Shown piece by piece: positions 9,031 through 18,247 of a stretch of DNA of 64,000 bases. A model generated the notes under the pieces. It was not told the DNA's origin. It searched no databases and saw nothing but the letters and a program-made list of their open reading frames with translations. How positions within the stretch are numbered: position 1 is the stretch's first letter; the number at the start of each line of letters is the position of its first letter. The DNA lies in assembly GCA_964642725.1 (NCBI GenBank), contig CAZXQG010000008.1, positions 29,719 through 93,718 on the forward strand, read 5' to 3'. Origin of the DNA: JAGVPT01 sp964642725 (GTDB lineage Bacteria; Bacteroidota; Ignavibacteria; UBA10030; UBA8401). Position numbers and translations under genes: made by a program.

Positions 9031-9579
9031 ATGAATATTATCGTAGCGCTTTTCGCAGTGCCCGTTGCCGTGAGCATCGCTCAGGAACAATCGCCACAAC
9101 CGCTCGAAGTAGTCCCTGTTGTGGATCTCAATAAGTACGCTGGAGTATGGTACGAGATCGCCCGGCTGCCAAACTGGTTCCAGAAACAATGCACCGGCGA
9201 TGTGACGGCGACGTATACATTACTCGACAATGGAAGAATTAAAGTTGTCAACCGCTGTCGAAAAGAAAACGGTGAGATCGATGAAGCAGAAGGGGAGGCA
9301 AAGCTTTCCGGCGATGATGCGCCAAATACGAAACTGAAAGTCCGGTTCGCCCCCTCGATTCTCTCATTTCTTCCTTTTGTGTGGGGGGATTATTGGATTA
9401 TTGCCCTTGCACCCGACTACAGCTATGCCGTCATTGGTGAACCCTCCCGCAAATATCTGTGGGTTCTTTCCAGGACCCCGGTCATGGATGAATTGACACT
9501 CAATACGATCCTTGATCAGATAAAGGCAAAAGGCTACGATCTCACCAGTCTGGTTCGAACGAGTCAATCCGGTAAGTAA
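9031..9579 (+). CDS. Lipocalin family protein (Blc-like)
   Basis: A 182-residue exported lipocalin, a small beta-barrel that binds lipids or other hydrophobic ligands. The hallmark first motif YAGVWYEIARLPNWFQ (the GxW lipocalin signature) begins about residue 38. DYWIIALAPDYSYAVIG and the C-terminal helix LNTILDQIKAKGYD match bacterial Blc proteins. Start chosen at 9031, which gives a signal peptide (MNIIVALFAVPVAVSIAQ). The longer reading from 8860 would translate the dispersed repeat and is not credible. Unlike E. coli Blc there is no lipobox Cys, so it is probably periplasmic. Confidence 0.88.
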   Translation: MNIIVALFAVPVAVSIAQEQSPQPLEVVPVVDLNKYAGVWYEIARLPNWFQKQCTGDVTATYTLLDNGRIKVVNRCRKENGEIDEAEGEAKLSGDDAPNTKLKVRFAPSILSFLPFVWGDYWIIALAPDYSYAVIGEPSRKYLWVLSRTPVMDELTLNTILDQIKAKGYDLTSLVRTSQSGK

Positions 9580-9629
9580 GGGCAGATCACAAAACAACCG
9601 CCTGCAGGTAATTAAGCAAAAGCGTTGCT

Positions 9630-10295
9630 ATGTCGACAAATCGAGAAAAAAGTCTGATCATTTCATATTTAACGATGCGAAGACTAATAGGTATTCTGGG
9701 AATATCGCTCCCTCTTATTATTGTCATCGGAGGGTTTACACAAAGTGAACCCGGCATGCAAGGATCAATAAGCGGTTACTACTATACAAACATGCGTGAT
9801 TTTTTGGTTGGAATGCTGAGTGGGGTTGCGTTGTTCCTGATATCGTACAGAGGCTATGAAGAAATTGACAGCATTGTCGCCAAGATGAGCGGCATCTTTG
9901 CGTTGGGAATGATTTTCTTCCCTACGGCAATGTACTCCGGCAAGGCTGTGAGAGTCGGAATGTTTCTCATCGATGATAGCATTTCCGCGAATATCCATTT
10001 GATGTTCAGCACATTGTTTTTTCTCGCGTTGTCGTTCAATTCACTTTTCCTCTTCACGAAACGCCATCCGGGTGTGATGGGGAAAGAAAAAAAACGAAGG
10101 AATATAATTTACCGCAGTTGCGGAATCGTCATGGTCCTTGCAATAGTGTGTATAACGATATATACATTTTTTTTGCGCGGGACTTCTCTTGCTGCAATGA
10201 ACCCCGTGTTGATACTTGAATCTGTTGCATTATTTGCATTTGGAATTTCATGGTTAGTGAAAGGACATACCTTGTTCAGAGATAAAAAGAGTTAA
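9630..10295 (+). CDS. Six-to-seven-helix membrane protein of unknown function
   Basis: A 221-residue protein with about six hydrophobic helices. It includes a GSISGYYYTNMRDFLVG block after the first helix, a motif that I have seen in uncharacterised bacterial membrane proteins (DUF998-like). No catalytic residues are obvious. It is followed 5 bases later by a DinB-like gene, so the two may be cotranscribed. Function unknown. Confidence 0.6.
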   Translation: MSTNREKSLIISYLTMRRLIGILGISLPLIIVIGGFTQSEPGMQGSISGYYYTNMRDFLVGMLSGVALFLISYRGYEEIDSIVAKMSGIFALGMIFFPTAMYSGKAVRVGMFLIDDSISANIHLMFSTLFFLALSFNSLFLFTKRHPGVMGKEKKRRNIIYRSCGIVMVLAIVCITIYTFFLRGTSLAAMNPVLILESVALFAFGISWLVKGHTLFRDKKS

Positions 10296-10300
10296 AGTGT

Positions 10301-10813
10301 ATGGACACGAAAGACGTTATCAAATCTCAGTATTATGCATCGCTCGAGATGCTGCGAAGTGCGATCACCCAATGTCCTTCTTCTTTCTGGAACAGCGAAG
10401 ACTTCAAGAACAGGTTCTGGCACATTTCATACCATGTTCTCTTCTATACGCACCTGTATTTGCAGGAAACGGAGAAGCAATTCGTTCCATGGAAGAAGCA
10501 CCGGGAACATCACCAATTTCTCGGTAACCTTCCCTGGCCACCTCATACAAAACCTGAGATCGGAAAACCGTACAGCAAGGAAGAAATTCTTGAATACTTT
10601 AGAGTATGCCAGCGACAAGTCGAGGAGAGAGTCTCGTCTTTGGACTTGAACGCTGAATCGGGATTTTATTGGCTGCCGTTCAAGAAGATAGAACTCCAAT
10701 TCTACAACATCCGCCACGTCCAGCATCATGCGGGAGCGCTCATCGACCGGTTGCGGACGAAAGAAAACATCGGAGTCGACTGGGTTGCGATGAAAACGGG
10801 CTCCCCGGTCTAA
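10301..10813 (+). CDS. DinB-like superfamily protein
   Basis: A 170-residue four-helix protein. Three histidine positions expected for the DinB/YfiT metal site are seen: HISYHVLFYTH near residue 43 and RHVQHHAGAL near residue 138. The family comprises metal-binding proteins, some of them thiol-dependent S-transferases; others are damage-inducible with no known reaction. The start at 10301 lies 5 bases after the preceding stop, which suggests an operon. A weak hairpin (ACAAGCT/AGCTTGT, 10815-10855) follows the stop. Confidence 0.72.
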   Translation: MDTKDVIKSQYYASLEMLRSAITQCPSSFWNSEDFKNRFWHISYHVLFYTHLYLQETEKQFVPWKKHREHHQFLGNLPWPPHTKPEIGKPYSKEEILEYFRVCQRQVEERVSSLDLNAESGFYWLPFKKIELQFYNIRHVQHHAGALIDRLRTKENIGVDWVAMKTGSPV

Positions 10814-11328
10814 CACAAGCTCGATCAACGTGCGGCAAGAATCGCCCAAGCTTGTTTCCTGAATTGAGACTTCTGAATAATCAGGAAAGCTTGCCTCGCG
10901 AAAATCCCGAAGGGATTCGCGTGATACTATTTTTCAGATGTTTCTAATTGCAATTCTCATCCGCAAAACAGGGAAATCACCCAAAAAATCCTCAAGATTC
11001 TCGTTAACCCGCATCTTGGCATTCCGAAAAAAATGTTACGCGAATTATTCAGGAAACCCGGCAGAACGAAAGGCGATTTCCCCGCCGTGTGAATAGTAAT
11101 CGGAAACAAATTTAACCAAACCCTCGTAAGGTACGTAAGGAGCATGAACACGATATCGCAACACTCCAATGCGACGAAACGCTTGGAACCGATCGTTCAT
11201 TGCTTTTTGAGGAAGCGATTATTAAGTTTCGTGAGTTTGTTTCGCGGCATAACGGACCGGACTTCACACGTGCCGGGGATTCTATCGTCTCTTTGAACAC
11301 TCACAACATTCACTGAAAGGAAGTATTT
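10814..11328. other. Intergenic region with a hairpin and a start-less open stretch
   Basis: 515 bases without a confident gene. A hairpin CGCGAAAATCCC-GAA-GGGATTCGCG lies at 10897-10921. On the plus strand, 11116-11316 is free of stops (67 codons) and encodes a protein-like sequence ending HNGPDF...HNIH, but it has no start codon. It could be a gene remnant. No tRNA or known riboswitch was recognised. Confidence 0.4.
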
Positions 11329-11667
11329 ATGGATCCGCAGAAAGTTGATATGTTTTTCATGATGTCTTCCAAGTATTTTGAAGGATACCAGCTCACGGCT
11401 CTCCGTGAAAAATTATTGAAGCTCGATGATTCAAAGCTCATTCAAGTCCAGGGTGTGAACCTCAAGGATCCGACCACGATGCTTATCGTTTCGCTCGTAG
11501 GCGGACATTTCGGCATTGATCGGTTTATGCTCGGCGAGGTCGGCCTCGGAATCGCAAAGCTATTGACCTGCGGCGGGCTCGGTATCTGGACAATCGTCGA
11601 TTGGTTCCTGATTCTTGGTAAAACGCGCGAATATAATTTACACCAAGTCCTACAAGTACTGTTCTAG
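11329..11667 (+). CDS. TM2 domain-containing membrane protein
   Basis: A 112-residue protein. A soluble N-terminal segment is followed by a TM2 domain: GGHFGIDRFMLGEVGLGI, a cysteine-containing helix, then GIWTIVDWFLILGKT, with the conserved GxxGxxRF and xxDxF features. TM2 proteins are small two-helix membrane proteins of undetermined role. GAAAGGAAG precedes the ATG at a good distance. It is the first gene of a four-gene run (TM2, DUF2752, DUF4870, M48) with gaps of only a few bases. Confidence 0.88.
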   Translation: MDPQKVDMFFMMSSKYFEGYQLTALREKLLKLDDSKLIQVQGVNLKDPTTMLIVSLVGGHFGIDRFMLGEVGLGIAKLLTCGGLGIWTIVDWFLILGKTREYNLHQVLQVLF

Positions 11668-11674
11668 ATTTCGT

Positions 11675-12088
11675 ATGACCGGAAGAAAAGTTTACACTGT
11701 CCTGACAGGTCTGGTGCTGGTTGGCTACGCCTGGATCGGGTTGAATTTTATTGACGGCTCGGCTCATTCCGCCGTCCCATCGGTCTGTCTGTTTAAAGAG
11801 GCCACCGGCCTTCCGTGCCCGTCGTGCGGCACGACCCGATCGCTGCTGTTGCTCATGAACGGACAGTTCCGCGAATCGTTGATGTTGAACCCCTTCGGCA
11901 TGATGCTTGCCTTTGCACTCGTTGTTATTCCGTTGTGGATTGTCATTGATGCTTTCAAACACAGCGACAGTTTCTACCGCCGGTATACGCAAATGGAACA
12001 TCTCCTTGCGCACAATAAACTGCTCGCCGCATGTGCCGCTGCAATCGTCGCGCTCAACTGGTTTTGGAATATTACGAAAGGGTTGTAG
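11675..12088 (+). CDS. DUF2752 family membrane protein
   Basis: A 137-residue protein with three predicted transmembrane helices. It has the DUF2752 signature CPSCGTTR near residue 50, flanked by an LPCPSCG... LLLLMNG helix and the NPF motif of the second helix (LNPFGMMLAF). Function unknown; the Cys pair could bind metal or form a disulfide. Start set at the ATG at 11675, 7 bases after the TM2 stop, rather than an upstream in-frame ATG that overlaps the TM2 gene. Confidence 0.85.
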   Translation: MTGRKVYTVLTGLVLVGYAWIGLNFIDGSAHSAVPSVCLFKEATGLPCPSCGTTRSLLLLMNGQFRESLMLNPFGMMLAFALVVIPLWIVIDAFKHSDSFYRRYTQMEHLLAHNKLLAACAAAIVALNWFWNITKGL

Positions 12089-12089
12089 C

Positions 12090-12518
12090 GTGCCGCTCCG
12101 GGAATTTTCCTACACACCCGACGAATACGAAACCGAAAAAGCTTCGAACAGTTATTTGATGTCGCTCGTCGTGATTATGGTCGGACTTCCTTTGCCGATC
12201 GTCAACGTCATCGCGTCGGCAATATTCTTTTTGTCGAACAGGAAGTCGGCCCGCTTCGTCCGCTGGCATTGCACGCAGACGCTGCTGGCGCAGGGATTTA
12301 CTTTGCCGGTCAACGCTGCGGGCTTGTACTGGACGCTCGGAATTATCTTCGACCGCACGGCAGTTTCAAACAACTATATTGCGTACATCCTCACCATCAT
12401 ACTGTTTAACCTCGTCGAGTTCATTGCAACAATCTATGCAGCCGTTCAGACGCGGAAAGGGAAACATATCGTCTGGTGGTTCTTCGGCCCGCTGACGGAA
12501 ACGTTGGTGAAAACATAG
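12090..12518 (+). CDS. DUF4870-like membrane protein (GTG start)
   Basis: A 142-residue protein with four hydrophobic segments. It includes the arrangement seen in DUF4870/Tic20-like proteins: NVIASAIFFLSNRKSARFVRWH, then a Q-containing helix, then the C-terminal NLVEFIATIYAAVQ helix. Function unknown. The likely start is GTG at 12090, one base after the DUF2752 stop. Upstream in-frame starts would overlap the preceding gene by more than 180 bases. The stop is one base before the next start. Confidence 0.68.
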   Translation: MPLREFSYTPDEYETEKASNSYLMSLVVIMVGLPLPIVNVIASAIFFLSNRKSARFVRWHCTQTLLAQGFTLPVNAAGLYWTLGIIFDRTAVSNNYIAYILTIILFNLVEFIATIYAAVQTRKGKHIVWWFFGPLTETLVKT

Positions 12519-12519
12519 C

Positions 12520-13335
12520 ATGGCGAAGATCATCCTTCACTTCATTGTTCTCGCCGTTCTGTTTTTCGGCACCTGGTTGCTTCTCGGCAGCATCGACTAT
12601 CTCAAATATTTTCGGGTTGAGGAACTGACAAAGGAAGCCGAGCATAACCTGCAAGAATTGATTCTCAATGAGCTGCAAAAAGGGGGCGGCGAACTTGATT
12701 CGGATACCGTGTATTCATTCGTCAACGGCATCAAGAAGAGGCTCTGCACAGCAAACGGCATCGAAGATTCTTCAATTACCCTCCACATTCTTGTCCGAAA
12801 CGAGGTCAACGCAATTGCGCTCCCGGACCGGCACCTTATTGTATACACAGGTATGATACGCTATTGTAAATCGCCCGAAGAATTGAGCGGCGTGATCGCG
12901 CACGAGATCGGCCATATCGAGCATGGGCACATCATGAAACGGCTCAGGAAAGAAGTCGGGCTTTCGATGCTGGCGGCACTTGCCGGCGGAGAGGCAAACG
13001 GAGAAATCGCGCGGGAAACGGCGAGGCTGCTCTCTTCAACAGCCTTTGACAGGAAGCTGGAGAGCGAGGCAGATGCTTCTGCCGTGCACATGATGGCAAA
13101 AGCTGGGATTGACCCCGAAGCGTTTGCCGACGTAATTTTTCGTCTATCGCAGGAAAAGAACGACGTTCCAAAACACTTCGAATGGATCAACACGCATCCT
13201 AATTCTCACGACCGGTGCGCTGAAATCCTTCGGCTTCGAAGAGAAGAGGCGTACATAAATAGACCGATTGCCGACAGCGCCGCGTGGGCGAACTATAAAA
13301 AGATAGTACGCGGGATCCCGGTATCTTTAAAATAA
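12520..13335 (+). CDS. M48 family zinc metallopeptidase, membrane-anchored
   Basis: A 271-residue protein with an N-terminal membrane helix (residues about 5-24) and a peptidase domain. The zinc site is HEIGH at residues 128-132, with ESEAD near 181 supplying the third ligand. THPNSHDR near residue 224 is a hallmark of the BepA/LoiP/Oma1 branch of M48, whose members degrade misfolded envelope proteins. The domain would lie outside the cytoplasmic membrane. It is the last gene of the TM2-DUF2752-DUF4870 run, starting 1 base after the previous stop. The peptidase may process or control those small membrane proteins, which is inference. Confidence 0.88.
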   Translation: MAKIILHFIVLAVLFFGTWLLLGSIDYLKYFRVEELTKEAEHNLQELILNELQKGGGELDSDTVYSFVNGIKKRLCTANGIEDSSITLHILVRNEVNAIALPDRHLIVYTGMIRYCKSPEELSGVIAHEIGHIEHGHIMKRLRKEVGLSMLAALAGGEANGEIARETARLLSSTAFDRKLESEADASAVHMMAKAGIDPEAFADVIFRLSQEKNDVPKHFEWINTHPNSHDRCAEILRLRREEAYINRPIADSAAWANYKKIVRGIPVSLK

Positions 13336-13409
13336 CAGTTCCCTCACGGTTTCTTTATTGCCTCTCTCACTCCTTTTCAATATCTTCATAGCAGTCCAAT
13401 TCTCACTTC

Positions 13410-15149
13410 ATGTCTCTGATTCGCGCCTACGTACGTCTTCGTCGTTCCGTCAGTTGGGTCGACCCGCTGGTCTTCCTTGCACTGGCGGCGCTGTTGTACA
13501 GCCTCGTCGGCGTCGGAAAAGAATGGAACGGCGTCTTGCGTCCGAAAGTGGACATCGACCTTTCGCCCCTCGCATTGCCGAAGTACACATTTTTTTCTCT
13601 CGTGCGGGGATTTGTTGCATACGCGATCTCTCTCGTCTTCACAATCGTGTACGGTTACGTAGCAGCGTACAACAAGAGAGCGGAGAAGGTCATGATTCCG
13701 CTTCTCGATATTCTGCAGAGCATCCCCGTCCTCGGATTTCTTCCTACACTCGTACTGGCGTTTGTTGCGATATTTCCGACGTCGAATATAGGGCTTGAGC
13801 TTGCTGCCGTGATCATGATCTTCACGGGGCAAGTCTGGAACATGACCTTCAGTTTCTATAATTCACTCCGTTCCATTCCGACGGAGCTGCGTGAGACAGC
13901 GCGTGTCTATAAACTCGGCTGGTGGCGGCGATTCACCCAGCTGGAATTGCCCTACTCCGCGATGGGGTTGATATGGAACAGCATGATGTCGATGGCGGGC
14001 GGCTGGTTTTTCCTCACCATCAACGAGGCGTTCGTGCTGGGGACAAAGGATTTCCGGCTTCCGGGCATCGGTTCGTACATGAGCGTCGCGATCTCGCAGG
14101 GGAACGTCCCGGCAATGATCTATGCTATCATTGCCATGACAACCATGATTGTCCTGGTCGACCAGGTCTTCTGGCGCCCGATCGTTGCCTGGGCGCAGAA
14201 ATATAAATTTGAGGATACCGAGGCGTCCGAAACGGAGAAATCTTTCGTCCTCGATTTGCTGCGGGAATCGAAGCTCCTGAAGTTTGCCCGCGAGCGAGTC
14301 TGGGAACCGGTGTTCTCTTCCGTCTCGCTGCGAGTAACCAACGGTATCATCGCTTTCGAAAAACGGGAAGTGATTTCGCCGGTAAACGTCGGTCCGCTTC
14401 TAAAGAAAGTCTCCGGCTGGATTGTTACCGCTCTTATGTTTGCCGCTATTCTTCTCGGGGCATGGAAAATGTTTTCGCTCTTTGCCGAGTTGAACTTTGC
14501 AGAATGGCTTACAATCTTTTCACGCCTGCTGTACACGTTCATCCGCGTACTCGTCGCGGTCGTGATCGGAACAGCGTTCATGATTCCTATCGGTGTTGCG
14601 ATTGGGCTGAACCCAAAATTGTCCCGCGTGCTGCAGCCGGTGGCCCAAGTGGCTGCATCGTTTCCCGCACCGATGCTTTTTCCGCTGGTGATTCTGGCCT
14701 TGTCGGGAGCGGGGATCGGGATCGAGGTTGGCGCGGTCGTGTTGATGCTTCTCGGCACACAGTGGTACATTCTTTTCAACGTCATCGCCGGTGCGATGGC
14801 GATCCCGCAGGACCTGAGGGAAGTCGCCTATGTTTCCCGCCTGACCCAATGGCAAACATGGAAACGGCTGATACTCCCCGGCATATTTCCGTCGCTGGTC
14901 ACCGGCTGGGTGACGGCAACTGGCGGAGCGTGGAACGCAAGCATCGTTGCGGAATATGTTCACTTCGGCGATAAAATTCTTGTCGCTACCGGACTCGGGT
15001 CCACGATTACGAATGCGACCGACAGCGGCAATTTCGGGATTCTCGCGGCCAGTGTGCTTGTCATGGCAGCCACTGTTGTTCTCATCAATAAGCTTTTTTG
15101 GAAGAAACTCTATCGAATTGCAGAAACTCAATTTAGCCTTAACAAATGA
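13410..15149 (+). CDS. ABC transporter permease with two fused BPD_transp domains (NitT/TauT type)
   Basis: A 579-residue protein made of two permease domains of the nitrate/sulfonate/bicarbonate class. Each has its own EAA coupling loop: ELRETARVYKLGWWRRF near residue 155 and DLREVAYVSRLTQWQTW near residue 470. A hydrophilic linker (about 265-325) joins them. A usual system uses two copies of a single-domain permease, so this is a pseudo-dimer in one chain. The stop overlaps the start of the ATPase gene (ATGA). No substrate-binding protein gene is nearby, so the substrate is not inferable. Confidence 0.88.
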   Translation: MSLIRAYVRLRRSVSWVDPLVFLALAALLYSLVGVGKEWNGVLRPKVDIDLSPLALPKYTFFSLVRGFVAYAISLVFTIVYGYVAAYNKRAEKVMIPLLDILQSIPVLGFLPTLVLAFVAIFPTSNIGLELAAVIMIFTGQVWNMTFSFYNSLRSIPTELRETARVYKLGWWRRFTQLELPYSAMGLIWNSMMSMAGGWFFLTINEAFVLGTKDFRLPGIGSYMSVAISQGNVPAMIYAIIAMTTMIVLVDQVFWRPIVAWAQKYKFEDTEASETEKSFVLDLLRESKLLKFARERVWEPVFSSVSLRVTNGIIAFEKREVISPVNVGPLLKKVSGWIVTALMFAAILLGAWKMFSLFAELNFAEWLTIFSRLLYTFIRVLVAVVIGTAFMIPIGVAIGLNPKLSRVLQPVAQVAASFPAPMLFPLVILALSGAGIGIEVGAVVLMLLGTQWYILFNVIAGAMAIPQDLREVAYVSRLTQWQTWKRLILPGIFPSLVTGWVTATGGAWNASIVAEYVHFGDKILVATGLGSTITNATDSGNFGILAASVLVMAATVVLINKLFWKKLYRIAETQFSLNK

Positions 15150-16450
15150 ACTCAACCGCCATTGCCGAAATCCGCAACGTCTGCAAGGAATTCACTCTCC
15201 CGAACGGAGCGGACTTAAAAGTGCTCGAAAACATTTCGCTGCAGATCCATGCGGGCGAAATTGTCGCCCTTCTCGGGCCGTCAGGCTCGGGAAAGTCCAC
15301 GATGATGCGGATTCTCACCGGACTCATCACACCGACAACGGGTGAAGTGCTTGCGTACGATAAACCGCTCGTGGGATTTCATCCTCGCGCATCGATCGTC
15401 TTTCAAAATTTTGCATTATATCCATGGTTGACGGTGCACGAAAATATTGCTATGGGGTTGGAATGGCTTCAGTTGCCGGAGGAAGAAGTCCGCACCAGAG
15501 TCAGGCAGGCAGTAGACAAAGTCGGCTTGGAGGGGTTTGAAGAAGCATACCCGAAGGAGCTTTCGGGTGGAATGAAACAGCGCGTTGGCATCGCACGTGC
15601 CATCGTCGTCCAGCCGGAGTTGCTGTGCATGGACGAACCATTCAGCGCCCTCGATGTGCTGACGGCGGAAAACCTTCGCGCAGAAGTTCTCAGTCTTTGG
15701 CTCGACCATAAGGTGGAGATCAAAAGCGTCCTTTTTGTTACGCACGACATTCGCGAAGCGGTGTTTCTTGCGAACCGTATTGTGGTGCTGAGCACCAACC
15801 CCGGCGCAATTCGAATTATCTTGCAAAACGACATGCCTCACCCGCGGGATATGCGTTCACCCGCATTCCTTGCCATGATCGACCACATTCATGACATCAT
15901 CACGAACGCAATCATCCCGGATGAAGTCACTCCCGCCGTTCCGACGACCGTACCACGGCACGTAGAACCGCTCCCGCATGTGACGCCGGGCGAAATTCTT
16001 GGTCTGCTCGAAATTCTCGACGACCATAACGGTACAATCGATATTTTCGACCTTGCCCAGAAGACAGGAAAAGATTTTGGTTCGACGATCACTGTTGTGA
16101 AAGCAGCAGAGCTGCTCGATTTTGTCGACACGCCGAAGCATAACGTTGTCTTCACCGACACCGGGAAACAATTTCTCAAGGGGGACGTGAACAATAGAAA
16201 ACTTCTCTTCAAGCAGCAGATGCTTTCCCTTCGCCTGTTTGAAGTCGTCTCCGGAATGTTACGGCGGACCGAAGCGCTGAATCTCAGCGAAGAAATTGTT
16301 CTTGAACAGCTCGCAATTCTTCTCCCCAACGAAGACGTGGAGAAGCTCTTTGAAACAATGGTGGGATGGGCGCGCTACGGCGAACTGTTCGGTTACAATG
16401 CCGACGATAAGGTTCTTTATCTGGATACCGGACAAGAGTCGGCGGGATAA
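15146..16450 (+). CDS. ABC transporter ATP-binding protein with AAA-associated C-terminal domain
   Basis: A 434-residue protein. Residues 1-250 are a complete ABC ATPase of the NitT/TauT branch: Walker A GPSGSGKST near residue 49, signature LSGGMKQRV near 139, and Walker B LLCMDEPFSALD. The C-terminal 150 residues are the winged-helix-like AAA-associated domain found fused to ATPases of fused-permease systems in cyanobacteria, Chlorobi and deltaproteobacteria. It probably gives a regulatory input. Overlaps the permease gene by 4 bases; ettA follows 22 bases later. Confidence 0.88.
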   Translation: MNSTAIAEIRNVCKEFTLPNGADLKVLENISLQIHAGEIVALLGPSGSGKSTMMRILTGLITPTTGEVLAYDKPLVGFHPRASIVFQNFALYPWLTVHENIAMGLEWLQLPEEEVRTRVRQAVDKVGLEGFEEAYPKELSGGMKQRVGIARAIVVQPELLCMDEPFSALDVLTAENLRAEVLSLWLDHKVEIKSVLFVTHDIREAVFLANRIVVLSTNPGAIRIILQNDMPHPRDMRSPAFLAMIDHIHDIITNAIIPDEVTPAVPTTVPRHVEPLPHVTPGEILGLLEILDDHNGTIDIFDLAQKTGKDFGSTITVVKAAELLDFVDTPKHNVVFTDTGKQFLKGDVNNRKLLFKQQMLSLRLFEVVSGMLRRTEALNLSEEIVLEQLAILLPNEDVEKLFETMVGWARYGELFGYNADDKVLYLDTGQESAG

Positions 16451-16472
16451 TGCGGTTTATTTTAGGAGTTCG

Positions 16473-18146
16473 ATGAGCGACAATAAAATAATCTTTTCGA
16501 TGGTCGGCGTGGGAAAGATCCACAAGCCGAACAAGCAGGTTCTGAAAGATATCTACCTGTCATTCTTTTACGGCGCAAAGATCGGCGTGCTGGGACTGAA
16601 TGGCGCCGGGAAGAGCACGTTGTTGCGAATCATTGCAGGACTGGACAAAGAATACGTCGGCGAGATTACCTCGCAGAAGGGAATATCTTTCGGTTACCTT
16701 CCGCAGGAACCGCAGCTGGATGCGGCGAAAACGGTGAAAGAGATTGTCGAAGAAGGTGTGCACGAAATCGTTGCACTCATCAAAGAATACGAAGCCGTCA
16801 CCGCGAAATTCGGCGAGCCGGACGCCGACATTGATAAACTGCTGGAGAAACAGGGAAACCTTCAGGACAAGATCGAGCACCTCAACGCGTGGGACATCGA
16901 CAGCAAGCTAGAACAAGCGATGGATGCTCTTCGCTGCCCTCCCGGCGATACACCGGTAAGCGTGCTGTCGGGAGGAGAACGCCGCCGCGTGGCGCTCTGC
17001 CGGCTCCTTCTTCAAGAACCCGACGTGCTGCTTCTCGACGAACCGACAAACCATCTCGATGCCGAATCCGTCGCCTGGCTTGAGCATCATCTCAGCCAGT
17101 ACAAAGGGACCGTTCTTGCCGTTACGCACGACAGGTATTTTCTCGACAACGTGGCGGGATGGATATTGGAACTGGACCGGGGCGAGGGTATTCCATTCAA
17201 GGGAAATTATTCTTCCTGGCTTGAGCAGAAGCAGCAACGGCTCGGACTCGAAGAGAAGCAGGAATCAAAACGGCAAAAGGCGTTGTCGGAAGAGCTGGAA
17301 TGGGTTCGGATGAATCCGAAAGGGCGCCATGCAAAAAGCAAAGCACGCATTGCGGCGTACGAAAAAATGCTCGCCGGTGAATCCGAGAAACGGGATGATG
17401 AGCTGGAAATATTTATTCCCTCCGGTCCGCGGCTTGGCGATGTCGCGATCGAGGCGCACAACGTCTCGAAGGCGTACGGCGATAATCTTCTCTGCGAAGA
17501 GATGAATTTTTCCCTTCCCCACGGGGGCATCATCGGCGTCATCGGCCCGAATGGGGCGGGTAAGACGACGTTGTTCCGCATGATCACCGGAACGGAAAAA
17601 CCGGACAGCGGCGAAATAAAAATTGGCGAGACGGTGAAGCTTGCGTACGTCGACCAGAGCCGTCCCCTCGACCCCGAGAAAACGATCTGGCAGGAAATAT
17701 CCGGAGGCGAGGATATTTTGAAGCTTGGCAGCCGCGATGTCAATTCACGCGCTTATGTCGCGCGCTTCAATTTCAGCGGAAGCGACCAGCAGAAGAAAAC
17801 AGGAGAGCTATCAGGGGGAGAGCGCAACCGCGTCCATCTTGCAAAAATACTGAAAGAAGGGGCGAACGTTCTTCTGCTCGACGAGCCGACAAACGACCTC
17901 GATGTGAATACGCTTCGCGCGCTCGAAGAAGCGTTGATGAATTTTGCCGGCTGCGCAGTTGTCATCTCTCACGACCGCTGGTTCCTCGACCGCATCGCAA
18001 CGCATATTCTTGCTTTTGAAGGGGAAAGCAAAGTTTTCTGGTATGATGGGAATTATTCGGAGTACGAAGAAAACAGGAAAAAGCGCCTCGGCATTGCCGC
18101 CGACCAGCCGCACCGGATCAAGTATAAGAAACTGATGCGGACATAA
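16473..18146 (+). CDS. ettA: Energy-dependent translational throttle protein EttA (ABC-F)
   Basis: An ABC-F protein that binds the ribosomal E site and gates entry into elongation according to the ADP/ATP ratio. 557 residues with two ABC cassettes: GLNGAGKST with LSGGERRRV, then GPNGAGKTT with LSGGERNRV. The charged interdomain linker and the EttA-typical arm (HLNAWDIDSKLEQAM) lie between Walker A and the signature of cassette 1. There are no membrane segments, as expected for ABC-F. Start at the ATG at 16473 with TTTAGGAG 6 bases upstream; a longer in-frame reading would overlap the ATPase gene. Confidence 0.93.
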   Translation: MSDNKIIFSMVGVGKIHKPNKQVLKDIYLSFFYGAKIGVLGLNGAGKSTLLRIIAGLDKEYVGEITSQKGISFGYLPQEPQLDAAKTVKEIVEEGVHEIVALIKEYEAVTAKFGEPDADIDKLLEKQGNLQDKIEHLNAWDIDSKLEQAMDALRCPPGDTPVSVLSGGERRRVALCRLLLQEPDVLLLDEPTNHLDAESVAWLEHHLSQYKGTVLAVTHDRYFLDNVAGWILELDRGEGIPFKGNYSSWLEQKQQRLGLEEKQESKRQKALSEELEWVRMNPKGRHAKSKARIAAYEKMLAGESEKRDDELEIFIPSGPRLGDVAIEAHNVSKAYGDNLLCEEMNFSLPHGGIIGVIGPNGAGKTTLFRMITGTEKPDSGEIKIGETVKLAYVDQSRPLDPEKTIWQEISGGEDILKLGSRDVNSRAYVARFNFSGSDQQKKTGELSGGERNRVHLAKILKEGANVLLLDEPTNDLDVNTLRALEEALMNFAGCAVVISHDRWFLDRIATHILAFEGESKVFWYDGNYSEYEENRKKRLGIAADQPHRIKYKKLMRT

Positions 18147-18225
18147 GAGTTAAAAGTTGTAAGTTTTAAGTTATAAGTTTTTCGTTTTCTGTTGCATGCT
18201 TTTAACTTAAAACTTATAACTTGAG
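18147..18225. repeat. AT-rich inverted repeat after ettA (family member also at 24121-24220)
   Basis: Starts at the ettA stop. The left part contains AAGTTTTAAGTTATAAGTTT and the right part AACTTAAAACTTATAACTT, forming a long imperfect hairpin around TTCGTTTTCTGTTGCATG. The same words recur downstream of argF. It may act as a terminator or as an mRNA-end stabiliser. Confidence 0.7.
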
Positions 18226-18247
18226 GCATCTGAAAAATCAGTTACAA

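Noticed and set aside
14120..14785. A 221-residue minus-strand frame inside the ABC permease
   Set aside because: Antisense shadow of a well-identified permease; biased composition and no domain.
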